Shown here: in pieces, positions 16,281 to 23,892 of the stretch
Layout: every line of letters begins with the position of its first letter
Position numbering within the stretch: the first letter of the stretch is position 1
From: Brevundimonas sp.
GTDB taxonomy: Bacteria > Pseudomonadota > Alphaproteobacteria > Caulobacterales > Caulobacteraceae
Direction of reading: 5' to 3'
Length of the DNA stretch: 64,000 nt
Assembly (NCBI RefSeq): GCF_004210735.1
Contig: NZ_SDZL01000021.1
Coordinates: forward strand, 1 to 64,000
Program-made: the position numbers and the translations under genes
The notes under the pieces: generated by a model
The model's input: only the letters and a program-made list of their open reading frames with translations
Databases searched by the model: none
What the model was told of the DNA's origin: nothing

Positions 16281-17657
16281 TCAGCGAATGCTGACGAGCT
16301 CCCCGTTATCGGTCAGGACGTACAGCGCGCCGTTGTAGGCGGCCGGGGCGATATAGGCGGGCGCGCCCAGCTTGATCGTCGACTGGGCGGCGCCCGTCTT
16401 GGGATCGAAGGCGACGGCTTCGCCGTACGAGTTGACCAGGATCAGGCGGTTGGACGCCAGGATCGGGCCGGACCAGATCGGCGTGACCTCGCGGTCGAAG
16501 AAGCCCAGGAAGCCGCCTTCCTTGCGCGCACGCCCTTCGTTCAGATCGCGGGTCCAGTAGACCTGGCCGTTGTCACGGCTGACCGTGGTCAGCTCGCCGT
16601 TCTTGGACACGACATACACCACGTCACCGGCCGGCAGCGGTGCATTGACGCCGGCGATGGGCAGTTGCCACTTGGGCTGACCCGAGCGCACTTCCAGTGC
16701 GGACATGACGCCCGAGTGGCTGATGGCGTAGACGAAACCGCGGCTGACGACCGGACGCCCGGCGATGTCGCGGATTTCCGACAGGGCGCTGGTGCGGCTG
16801 GTGCGGGACAGGACCTGCTGCCAGACGGCCTGGCCATTGGTCGCGCGCAGGGCGACGACCTCACCCGACGAGAATGGCGCGATCACCGTGTCGCCGGTCA
16901 CCGCAGGGCTGGAGGCCCGCAGCACGCGCGCGGTTTCCGGCAGGCCGCGATAGGACCAGGCCTGCTGGCCGTTGGCGGTGTTGAAGGCGATCATCTGGTT
17001 GTCGACGTCGATGGCGTAGACGCGCCCGGCCTGAACCGTCGGCGCGCCGTGCAACGGCACGTCCACGGCCTGGGACCAGACCACGGCGCCGGTGGCGGCG
17101 TCCAGCGCGGTCATGACGCGATAGCCCGAGGTGACGAAGACCTTGCCCTCGCCCACGGCCACGCCGCCGCCGAAACCGGCGCGCTCGCGCCCCTCGGGAC
17201 GGACATTGACCTGCCACAGGATCTGGCCGGTGCCGGCGTCGACCGCCGAAACGGTGGATTCACCGTCCAGCACGAAGACCCGATTGTCGGCGGCCACCAC
17301 CGGAGACGTGACCTGACGGGTGCGGGCCGAGCCCTCGCCGATCTTGCGCGTCCAGGCGACATTGAACGCAGGGGCCGCGATGACGTGTTCGATCGCGTTT
17401 TCGGCGTTACCGCCGGGTTGCGGCCAGGCCGTGACCGACTGAGGCCCCGGCAGGAAGAAGTCGCGGCCCGACAGGGCGGCCGAAGGGGCCAACTGCTGTT
17501 CGAACTCCAGCACCGAGATGCGTTGGCCGGCGCTGGCGGTCGCCTGGGCGTCGTCGCTGCGGCCCAGGCCGAACGGCAGGGCCCGGCGCACGGTGCCGCA
17601 TGAGGCGACGGTCATCGCCAGCCCGCAGGCCAAGGCGACTTTGAGCACTTTGTTCAT
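16281..17657 (-). CDS. bamB: Outer membrane assembly lipoprotein BamB
   Basis: BamB is the PQQ-like beta-propeller lipoprotein of the BAM complex that inserts outer-membrane proteins. A lipobox (MTVASC, Cys at about 20) follows a short signal peptide. Repeated propeller blades are visible, such as VFVLDGESTVSAVDAGTGQI, VYAIDVDNQMIAFNTANGQQ and LYVLTDNGELVSIR at the very end. ATG at 17657 has AGGA about 8 bases upstream. The order TPR protein - bamB - der is the conserved yfgM-bamB-der arrangement. Confidence 0.94.
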   Translation of the reverse strand: MNKVLKVALACGLAMTVASCGTVRRALPFGLGRSDDAQATASAGQRISVLEFEQQLAPSAALSGRDFFLPGPQSVTAWPQPGGNAENAIEHVIAAPAFNVAWTRKIGEGSARTRQVTSPVVAADNRVFVLDGESTVSAVDAGTGQILWQVNVRPEGRERAGFGGGVAVGEGKVFVTSGYRVMTALDAATGAVVWSQAVDVPLHGAPTVQAGRVYAIDVDNQMIAFNTANGQQAWSYRGLPETARVLRASSPAVTGDTVIAPFSSGEVVALRATNGQAVWQQVLSRTSRTSALSEIRDIAGRPVVSRGFVYAISHSGVMSALEVRSGQPKWQLPIAGVNAPLPAGDVVYVVSKNGELTTVSRDNGQVYWTRDLNEGRARKEGGFLGFFDREVTPIWSGPILASNRLILVNSYGEAVAFDPKTGAAQSTIKLGAPAYIAPAAYNGALYVLTDNGELVSIR

Positions 17658-17680
17658 CGAGGAATTCCTGGCGACGATCG

Positions 17681-18430
17681 TCACGGGCGGGCTCCGGCGG
17701 CGGGCGCGGCGGCCGGGGCTGCGGTGCGGGCCGGCGCGGCAGGCAGGGCCGCCTGGGCCTTGAGGATGGCCGGCAGGGCTGCGGCGGTGCCCGAGTCGAT
17801 CGCCTCGATCGCGGCCTGGGCGCGCTGACGCACCTGATCCGGCACGTCCTGACCCAGTTGCAGTTGCACCAGCACCGAACGCGCCTCGGCGGTCTTGCCG
17901 TGCTGCAGACGGGCCATGGCCTGGGCTTCCTGGGCGAAGGCGCGCAGCGGGCGCTTTTCGCCGACCAGCGGCTCAAGGCGCTTTTCGATATCCGGCAGGG
18001 TCGCGGTGTCCATCAGCAGATAGACGGCCTTGAGCGCGGCGGGGTCGGACAGGATCGGATCGCGCGACGCCTTGGCGGCTTCGTCGAACAGGGCGACCGC
18101 CTCGGTGACCTTGTTCTGATCGACCGCCAGACCGGCGCGCTGCATCAGCGCCAGGGCCTTATAGGCGCCGCCGCCCTTTTCGGCGGCCTCGGCGAAGGCG
18201 GCCTCGGCGCCGGCGGCGTTGTTTGATTCGAGCGCTTCCAGCCCGCGATCATAGGCGACCGACGCCTGATCGGCGCGGCTGGTCTGCCACGACTGCCAGC
18301 CCCACCAGGCCAGGGCGGCGACCAGCGCAACCGCCAGAACGCCCGCCACGACGGGAAGCCAGGTACGGGCCAGGCGCCGGTATCGGTCGGAGCGAAGCTC
18401 CTCCTCGACCTGTTCGAAGACATCAACCAC
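17681..18430 (-). CDS. YfgM-like tetratricopeptide membrane protein
   Basis: A cytoplasmic N-terminus with FEQVEEELRSDRYRRLART precedes one transmembrane helix (LPVVAGVLAVALVAALAWWG, about 27-46). A periplasmic TPR region (about 55-215) and an Ala/Pro-rich tail follow. This fits the TPR_21/YfgM family, which contacts SecYEG and periplasmic chaperones. GTG at 18430 is the start. It is directly upstream of bamB, which supports a role in envelope protein traffic. Confidence 0.85.
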   Translation of the reverse strand: MVDVFEQVEEELRSDRYRRLARTWLPVVAGVLAVALVAALAWWGWQSWQTSRADQASVAYDRGLEALESNNAAGAEAAFAEAAEKGGGAYKALALMQRAGLAVDQNKVTEAVALFDEAAKASRDPILSDPAALKAVYLLMDTATLPDIEKRLEPLVGEKRPLRAFAQEAQAMARLQHGKTAEARSVLVQLQLGQDVPDQVRQRAQAAIEAIDSGTAAALPAILKAQAALPAAPARTAAPAAAPAAGARP

Positions 18431-18508
18431 GGAAACGTCGCCCCAAAAGCTCTGACAGCAAACCGGCGCGAACCCTAGAGGGTCGGCACGACGCCCGCAA
18501 CGCGGCCG

Positions 18509-19345
18509 TTACGGCGAAACCGGCTTTTTGGAGAAGTAGGTCTCGACTTCGGCAGGAAAACGGCGGGCGCGCACATCTTCGGCATAGGTTGAGACGGCCC
18601 GATCGATCTCGCCGCGCAGATCGGCGTATTTGCGGACGAATTTCGGCGTCCAGTCGAACAGGCCCAGCATGTCCGACACGACCAGTATCTGGCCGTCACA
18701 GGCTGCCGAGGCGCCGATGCCGATGGTAGGCTTGTCCACCGCTTGGGTGATTTCGCGCGCCAGACCCTCGGCCACGCCTTCGATAACGATGCAGAAGGCG
18801 CCGGCGTCGGCGGTGGCCCGGGCCTCGGCCAGGACGCGCTCGCGCTCGGCGTCGGTGCGGCCCTTGGCCTTGAACCCGCCCTCGACCAGGCTGGCCTGGG
18901 GCCGTAGGCCGATGTGGCCCATGACCGGGATGCCGCGCTGGACCAGATATTCGACGGTGGGCGCCAGCACGGCGCTGGTTTCCAGCTTCAACGCCTGGGC
19001 GCCGGTTTCCTGCATCACGCGAACGCAGTTGTCATAGGCGGCCTCGCGCCCGCCTTCATAAGAGCCGAAGGGCATGTCGACGACGACCATAGCGCGTTTG
19101 GCGCCGCGCATGACCGCCTGTCCGTGCAGGATCATCATGTCCAGCGTCACGCCGACGGTGTTGGGCAGGCCGTGGACCGCCATGCCCACGCTGTCGCCGA
19201 CCAGCAGCAGGTCGCAGTGGGCGTCCATGATCGCGGCGGTCGGGGCGTCATAGGCCGTAAGGCAGACGATCGGCTCCTGACCTTTCCGCGCCACGATATC
19301 GGGCACGGAGATTCGACGGACCGTCTCCTGCTTCTGGCTGGACAC
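18509..19345 (-). CDS. panB: 3-methyl-2-oxobutanoate hydroxymethyltransferase
   Basis: PanB transfers a hydroxymethyl group to alpha-ketoisovalerate, the first committed step of pantothenate synthesis. Residues include the entry VCLTAYDAPTAAIMD, the metal-site strand LLLVGDSVGM, PVMGHIGLRPQA and the C-terminal FDWTPKFVRKYA. At 278 residues it is full length. The start is GTG at 19345 with a strong AGGAGG upstream, and the anti-sigma-like stop at 19346 touches it. Its place at the end of an ECF sigma operon is unusual. Confidence 0.95.
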   Translation of the reverse strand: MSSQKQETVRRISVPDIVARKGQEPIVCLTAYDAPTAAIMDAHCDLLLVGDSVGMAVHGLPNTVGVTLDMMILHGQAVMRGAKRAMVVVDMPFGSYEGGREAAYDNCVRVMQETGAQALKLETSAVLAPTVEYLVQRGIPVMGHIGLRPQASLVEGGFKAKGRTDAERERVLAEARATADAGAFCIVIEGVAEGLAREITQAVDKPTIGIGASAACDGQILVVSDMLGLFDWTPKFVRKYADLRGEIDRAVSTYAEDVRARRFPAEVETYFSKKPVSP

Positions 19346-19762
19346 TCAGACCTCCTGGGACAACCTCACCGCTCCGGCCGCCAGCAGGGCCAACAGGGCC
19401 CCTGCGGTGATCCAGAACAATTGCATCCCGCCCATGGAGCCCAGGTCCACCTGGGTCAAGCCGATCCGGTCCGCCACGCCCTGGGCCGAGACCTGGGCCG
19501 CCGCGACCGAGGCGGTGAATCCCTGGCCCAACTGGGCGGACGAAGCGCCGGCGTCCGACGACAGGTTCAGGTTCAGATCGACAGCACCGCTGACCGCAAC
19601 CACACCTCCGACCAGCCCCGCCGCAGTGAGCGCCAGCGTCCGGATGCGCGAGGCCGAGGTCAGGCGCGTCTCGACGTCGGCGGCGAACAGGCCCGCGTCC
19701 TGCAAGACCGGCGTGCGCGCATACAGGCGCTCGATAAAGGGATCGAAATCATCAGCCGACAT
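19346..19762 (-). CDS. Putative anti-sigma membrane protein (module A)
   Basis: The 138-residue protein has a cytosolic N-terminal part (FDPFIERLYARTPVLQDAGLF), then two transmembrane segments (TLALTAAGLVGGVVAVSGAV and MQLFWITAGALLALLAAGAV) around a periplasmic loop. It starts at ATG 19762 and overlaps the sigma stop by 11 bases, so translation is coupled. Topology and position fit a non-zinc anti-sigma factor. No HxxxCxxC motif is present. The gene at 21744-22031 holds the same place in a sister module. Confidence 0.7.
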   Translation of the reverse strand: MSADDFDPFIERLYARTPVLQDAGLFAADVETRLTSASRIRTLALTAAGLVGGVVAVSGAVDLNLNLSSDAGASSAQLGQGFTASVAAAQVSAQGVADRIGLTQVDLGSMGGMQLFWITAGALLALLAAGAVRLSQEV

Positions 19763-20294
19763 TGGCCGACCTCCCGGAAAGAGCCGGCCCCGGCTGGAGC
19801 CGTGCGCGGAGTTTATCCAGACCACGTTTGACATGGCTTTTCACCGTTCCAAGCGGCAGATTCATGGCGGAGGCGATCTCCGGATGAGACATGCCCGCTC
19901 CGTGACACAGGGAGACGCAAAGCCGTTCGGCCGGCGTCAGGGTTTTCAACGCCTCGTCCAGATCAACCAGACCGGCGTGATCCTGGATCGGCGCCGCCTC
20001 TTCGCTTTCAAGTTCAGCGACATAGCGGGCGTCCTTTGCCCGACGTTTGATATACAGGCGCGCCGCGATCCGCTTGACCCAGGCCGCGAAGGTGCCTTCG
20101 CCCCTGAACTCGCTGCACCGCTGGAAGGCCTGAAGAAAGGCGTCCTGGGCGATATCGTCGGCCAGCGACGGCTCGGCCCCCATCCGGCGCAGCAGGGCGC
20201 GCACGGCCGAACCGTGACGGCGCACCAGTTCCCCGAACTCGCGCCGTCCACCCGCCGCCGCCTGGGCGGCGAGTTCGACGTCGTGGAGGTCCAT
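19752..20294 (-). CDS. ECF RNA polymerase sigma factor (module A)
   Basis: Region 2 is visible as GELVRRHGSAVRALL and DDIAQDAFLQAF, with the promoter-melting stretch FAAWVKRIAARLYIKRR. Region 4 has LTPAERLCVSLCHGAGMSHP and the helix-turn-helix LPLGTVKSHVKRGLDKLR. The product has 180 residues if ATG at 20294 is used; it has AGAGG upstream, whereas the ATG at 20309 has none. It sits between a DUF6249-like gene and a membrane anti-sigma candidate. Confidence 0.9.
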   Translation of the reverse strand: MDLHDVELAAQAAAGGRREFGELVRRHGSAVRALLRRMGAEPSLADDIAQDAFLQAFQRCSEFRGEGTFAAWVKRIAARLYIKRRAKDARYVAELESEEAAPIQDHAGLVDLDEALKTLTPAERLCVSLCHGAGMSHPEIASAMNLPLGTVKSHVKRGLDKLRARLQPGPALSGRSANVG

Positions 20295-20336
20295 AAGGCC
20301 TCTGCTCATGGCGGTGTCCCCTGCCCCGGCCCGACC

Positions 20337-20729
20337 TCAGTCCCTGTTCTTGTTGATGGCGCCCAGCACCAGGAAGGCCAGACCGATAGTCAGCGGGATG
20401 GCGGCGATGCCGACCAGACCGTCGAAGTCGTTGTCCCAGCCGCCGTTGAAGTCGTTGATCAGGCCGAACGCCGCCAGACCGATACCGATCGCCAGCCAGA
20501 TCACGCCCCGGCGGATGTCGCGGCTGCGCGAGGGCAGTTTCTGGATCACGTCCTGGCTCAACGCATCGACCAGTTCGGGCGGCAGGGGCTGTCCCTTGTC
20601 CAGGGCGGCGCGGACGGTGACCTGCATCTCCTGACGCTCGCGGCTTTTCAGCCAGGTCGGGCCGACGATGATGGCGGTGATGGTGCCGAAGACCGCGAAG
20701 ATCGCGAAGATCGGGATGAAGTCTTCCAT
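20337..20729 (-). CDS. DUF6249-like membrane protein (module A)
   Basis: The 130-residue protein starts MEDFIPIFAIFAVFGTITAI with an N-terminal transmembrane helix. A charged cytosolic loop follows (RERQEMQVTVRAALDKGQPL and PELVDALSQD), then a pair of C-terminal helices (GVIWLAIGIGLAAFGLI and IAAIPLTIGLAFLVLGAI). This is the layout of DUF6249. It is the first gene of the sigma / anti-sigma module. It may act as a further membrane sensor or sigma regulator, but this is inferred from linkage only. Confidence 0.72.
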   Translation of the reverse strand: MEDFIPIFAIFAVFGTITAIIVGPTWLKSRERQEMQVTVRAALDKGQPLPPELVDALSQDVIQKLPSRSRDIRRGVIWLAIGIGLAAFGLINDFNGGWDNDFDGLVGIAAIPLTIGLAFLVLGAINKNRD

Positions 20730-20920
20730 GATGATACCCTGTGATGCTGTGGGGCGGAGCCTGATGCGCCCGCCTTCTGATAACAAGAGGCGACGCAGCG
20801 TCCGTATGGATGCGAATGCGCATGTGAAATGTTCGTAAGGATCGCCCCGCGCAGGCAGTCCAGTTTCGCCCAATGCGCTGAAACCGGTTACAAGACAGCA
20901 ACAGAGATGGAGGATTCGCC

Positions 20921-21757
20921 ATGTCCACCCGCCGCACCGTGCTGGCCGGTCTGGCCGCCCTGCCGCTGACCGCCCTGACCCTGAACGCCTGTGTCACGCC
21001 GCAGAAAGCTCCCCCCGCGCCGGATCTGAAACTGGTGACGTTCAACATCTGGCACAATCAGGGCGACTGGGCCGCCCGCCTGCCGCTGCTGGTCTCGGCG
21101 CTGCGGGATGCGGACGCCGACGTGATCGCCCTGCAGGAAGTGCTGGAGGACGCGGCGGTCGGCCTGCCCAATCAGGCGCAGACACTGGCGGACGCGCTGG
21201 GCGGCTACAGCGTGCATTTCGTCTCGACCGACGCCGAGGGGGCGCCGCGCCGCTATGGCAACGCGATCCTGAGCCGTCTGCCCGTGGCGCAGGCGGACTG
21301 GCGCAAGCTGGCGCCGCTGGACGACTATCGCACGGCCCAGCGCCTGCGCCTGCGCCACGGCGGGCGGCTGATCGACATCGTGAACACCCATCTGCACTGG
21401 ACGGTCGAGGGTGGGGCCATCCGCGCCGAACAGGTGGCGGACCTGCTGGCCTGGCTGCCCCGGGACGGAACGCCGCTGGCGATCCTGGGCGACCTGAACG
21501 CGCCGCTGCCCAATCCGGAGTTGTCAGGCCTGCGCGCACCGCGCTTCGTCGAGGCGTTCGCCGCCCTGCACCCCAACCAGATCGACCGCACGACCCTGAA
21601 CCCCGCCAAGGGGCACAAGGGGGCGCATATCGACCAGATCATTATGGAGGCGGCGCATTTCACGCCGGTTCAGGCGGCCATCATCGGCGACCGGCCCACG
21701 AACGGCGAATATCCGTCCGATCACTTCGGGGTAGAAGCGGCCGTCAGGCTGCGCTGA
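20921..21757 (+). CDS. Endonuclease/exonuclease/phosphatase-family lipoprotein
   Basis: The N-terminus STRRTVLAGLAALPLTALTL has a Tat-like twin arginine and ends in the lipobox LNAC (Cys about 25). The EEP fold follows: LVTFNIWHNQGDW, DVIALQEVLED (metal Glu), LIDIVNTHLHW, LAILGDLNAPLP and YPSDHFGVEA (catalytic Asp-His). The Mg-dependent catalytic set is complete. Its substrate, DNA or a phosphoester, cannot be told. It points opposite to the two flanking sigma modules and overlaps the end of module B by 14 bases. Confidence 0.88.
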   Translation: MSTRRTVLAGLAALPLTALTLNACVTPQKAPPAPDLKLVTFNIWHNQGDWAARLPLLVSALRDADADVIALQEVLEDAAVGLPNQAQTLADALGGYSVHFVSTDAEGAPRRYGNAILSRLPVAQADWRKLAPLDDYRTAQRLRLRHGGRLIDIVNTHLHWTVEGGAIRAEQVADLLAWLPRDGTPLAILGDLNAPLPNPELSGLRAPRFVEAFAALHPNQIDRTTLNPAKGHKGAHIDQIIMEAAHFTPVQAAIIGDRPTNGEYPSDHFGVEAAVRLR

Positions 21758-22031
21758 CGCGCCGCGCGGTCCACAGGGCGGTCGCCGCCACCAGCGCGCA
21801 AAGCGCCAGCGCCGTCGCCGAGGGGGCCAGCGCGGGCCCCAGCGTCGTCAGGACGGGTTGCAGCCCCCACAGGGCCGCCGTCCCGGCGATGACCACCGGC
21901 GCGGTCGTGACGACCTGCGACACGGCGCGGCGACGGGCGATCCGTTCGGCCACGGCGGCGCGGAACGCCAGATCCCGCACGGGCGGCGTCTGGACCGAAA
22001 ACAGGGCGTGCAGTTTTTCCTCAGGCGTCAT
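21744..22031 (-). CDS. Putative anti-sigma membrane protein (module B)
   Basis: The 95-residue protein has a soluble N-terminus (MTPEEKLHALFSVQTPPVRD) and two hydrophobic segments (VVTTAPVVIAGTAALWGLQP and ATALALCALVAATALW). ATG at 22031 overlaps the stop of the ECF sigma gene by 11 bases, the same overlap length as in module A. The shared layout supports an anti-sigma role. No zinc-binding anti-sigma motif is visible. Confidence 0.65.
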   Translation of the reverse strand: MTPEEKLHALFSVQTPPVRDLAFRAAVAERIARRRAVSQVVTTAPVVIAGTAALWGLQPVLTTLGPALAPSATALALCALVAATALWTARRVSAA

Positions 22032-22560
22032 CGGACCCTCCGAGCGCCACAAGCAACCGCACCCGTCCACGCGCAACATGGGACTTCACCGTGCCCAACG
22101 GCAAGCCCAGCGCCATCGACGCCTCGCCGTGCGACCAGCCGTCGGCCAGGCACAGGGCGACACAGGCCCGCACGTCGGGCGTCAGTTCCGCCATGGCGGC
22201 GGCCAGCGCCAGCCGGTCCTCGTTCGACACCCCGGCGGGCGTTTCGACGCTGTCCAGCCATTGCCTGTCGCGCGCCGCGCCCCGACGGGCCCCGCGCATC
22301 CGGTCCTGCGCCTTGCGCCAGGCGATGCCCAGCAGCCATGACCGGACCGCGCCCGGTTCCTTCAACCGGTCCAGGGTGCGCCAGGCCGTGACAAACGCGT
22401 CCTGCGCCAGATCGTCCGCCTCGGCCCAGCCGCCGCCCAGGGTGCGGCGCAGGAAACCCCGCACCACCGCCTGATGCCGCTCGACCAGCGTCGAGAAGGC
22501 GGCGTCCGAACCGGCCAGCGCGCGGCTGACCAGTTCGGCGTCTGTCGGCAATCCCCCCAC
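22021..22560 (-). CDS. ECF RNA polymerase sigma factor (module B)
   Basis: The 179-residue product has region 2 (STLVERHQAVVRGFLRRTL, ADDLAQDAFVTAWR and VRSWLLGIAWRKAQDR) and region 4 (LTPDVRACVALCLADGWSHG, LPLGTVKSHVARGRVRLL). GTG at 22560 is preferred, with AGGA 8 bases upstream; TTG at 22563 is possible. The region-4 recognition helix shares GLPLGTVKSHV with module A, which suggests a close relation. Confidence 0.88.
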   Translation of the reverse strand: MGGLPTDAELVSRALAGSDAAFSTLVERHQAVVRGFLRRTLGGGWAEADDLAQDAFVTAWRTLDRLKEPGAVRSWLLGIAWRKAQDRMRGARRGAARDRQWLDSVETPAGVSNEDRLALAAAMAELTPDVRACVALCLADGWSHGEASMALGLPLGTVKSHVARGRVRLLVALGGSDDA

Positions 22561-22581
22561 CAACCTGTTCCTGTCCGACCA

Positions 22582-22992
22582 TCAGCCCCCGGTCCGGGCC
22601 CGACCGCGCTTGCGCAGGGCCGACACCAGGCTGGCCAGCGACAATGCGGCCAGCACGACCGTGACGATCAGGAAGGCGTCGCCGGCGCCATACATGTCCC
22701 GCGAGGCGGCATAGGCGAAACCGCCGGCCATGATCCCGAAGAAGACGACGCAGAACCAGTTGCCGTCGTTACTGTTCGAGTTGGAGGACCAGGCCTCGGT
22801 CTCGGAATCGATGGGCTTGTCCAGCACCTTCAACAGGGCCTCCGGCGGTTCCTGCCCGCGCTCGGCATAGGTCTGGATCAGCTTCAGCGTATCCTTCTGG
22901 CGGCGATAGTTCAGGAAGCTGGAAAAGCCCCCGAAGAAGAACCAGGCCATCGGGAACAGCAGCCACCAGTAGGATCGGAACAGGTCTTCCAT
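22582..22992 (-). CDS. DUF6249-like membrane protein (module B)
   Basis: This 136-residue protein starts MEDLFRSYWWLLFPMAWFFF with a transmembrane helix. A charged loop follows (RRQKDTLKLIQTYAERGQEP, PEALLKVLDK), then paired helices (WFCVVFFGIMAGGFAYAA and AFLIVTVVLAALSLASLV). The loop has the same run of basic coil, then G-x-P-P-E-L/A-L, as the module A protein, so they are probably paralogues. It starts a three-gene module with the sigma and anti-sigma genes behind it. Confidence 0.7.
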   Translation of the reverse strand: MEDLFRSYWWLLFPMAWFFFGGFSSFLNYRRQKDTLKLIQTYAERGQEPPEALLKVLDKPIDSETEAWSSNSNSNDGNWFCVVFFGIMAGGFAYAASRDMYGAGDAFLIVTVVLAALSLASLVSALRKRGRARTGG

Positions 22993-23086
22993 CGTCTTCA
23001 ACCCCGTCTTGCGCCGCGATCATCGCGCGCTTTCGTCAGGTAGTCGCCGCCGGGCGCGCCGCTGGATGCGGGCGTCGTGGAATTTT

Positions 23087-23434
23087 TCAGCCGATGGCCG
23101 CCGCATACTGGTCCGGCTTGAACCCCACCAGCGTCCGCCCGCCCAGGTCCAGCACCGGCCGTTTGATCATCGACGGCTGGGCCAGCATCAGGGCGATGGC
23201 CTTGTCGCGGTTGATGTCCTGGCGGTCGGCGTCGGGCAGTTTGCGGAAAGTCGTGCCGGCGCGGTTCAGCACCACCTCCCAGCCGTGTTCGTCCACCCAG
23301 CGCTCGACATCCGCGCGGTGGGCGCCGGCGATCTTGTAGTCATGGAAGGCGTAGTCGACGCCGTGCTGGTCCAGCCAGGTGCGGGCCTTCTTCATCGTGT
23401 CACAGGCCTTGATGCCGTACAGGGTCAGGCCCAT
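23087..23434 (-). CDS. ArsC/Spx-family (YffB-like) protein
   Basis: The 115-residue thioredoxin-fold protein starts LTLYGIKACDTMKKARTWLD, with a single N-terminal Cys as in YffB/Spx rather than the full arsenate-reductase set. The family motifs YAFHDYKIAG, TTFRKLPDADR, PSMIKRPVLD and LVGFKPDQY follow. YffB-like proteins may be glutathione-dependent thiol reductases. A role in arsenate resistance is not supported by the neighbours. Confidence 0.87.
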   Translation of the reverse strand: MGLTLYGIKACDTMKKARTWLDQHGVDYAFHDYKIAGAHRADVERWVDEHGWEVVLNRAGTTFRKLPDADRQDINRDKAIALMLAQPSMIKRPVLDLGGRTLVGFKPDQYAAAIG

Positions 23435-23593
23435 GCGCGATCTCCCTTCGATTAGCGAAGGTCAGCCTTAGATCGACTCGATCCCGGTCGGAAGTCGCGG
23501 CTCAGCCCCCGGCGAAGCCGGGTCGACCACGACCGATGCGCAATGACCTTGAAAAGGATGAGGGCGAACGGGTGCGCGCATCCGATGCTTACA

Positions 23594-23890
23594 TCAGAAT
23601 GCGAGCGGGCCGGTTTGCCAAACGATGCTTACGGCCGCGACCACGGCGCCGGTCAGGCCGACACGCCGCTCCCATCCTTCTGGTTCCGAGAGATTTGTCC
23701 TCTGACGTCCCAGCCACAAAACGACGCCGATCGTGGCCATCAGGCAGAGCACGCTGAACACGGCGCCCGCCAGCCGCCATGGCCACGCATCAGGTGCGCC
23801 CCACACGTCCGCCGCGCTGGCGATCGCATACAGCCCCATGAAATGCAGGGCCCAGATCACCAGCCCGCCGGTCATCGTCACCCAACGCAT
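23594..23890 (-). CDS. Small three-helix membrane protein of the oxidase locus
   Basis: The 98-residue product has about three hydrophobic helices (WVTMTGGLVIWALHFMGLYA, PWRLAGAVFSVLCLMATIGV and LTGAVVAAVSIVWQ). ATG at 23890 lies 2 bases after the oxidase subunit I-III stop, so they are co-transcribed. I do not recognise a named family. The position is where a subunit IV or small assembly factor would be expected. Confidence 0.65.
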   Translation of the reverse strand: MRWVTMTGGLVIWALHFMGLYAIASAADVWGAPDAWPWRLAGAVFSVLCLMATIGVVLWLGRQRTNLSEPEGWERRVGLTGAVVAAVSIVWQTGPLAF

Positions 23891-23892
23891 GG

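Noticed and set aside
14253-17603. A plus-strand open frame of 1116 codons
   Set aside because: It lies antisense to der and bamB, both with clear motifs. The frame stays open because of the high-GC codon bias. The translation is rich in Gly, Arg, His and Asp without any domain.
23508-23522. Perfect hairpin CCCGGC-GAA-GCCGGG after the module B and ArsC-like genes
   Set aside because: No T-run follows, the loop is only three bases and the stem is short; it may be chance in GC-rich DNA, so it is not listed as a terminator.
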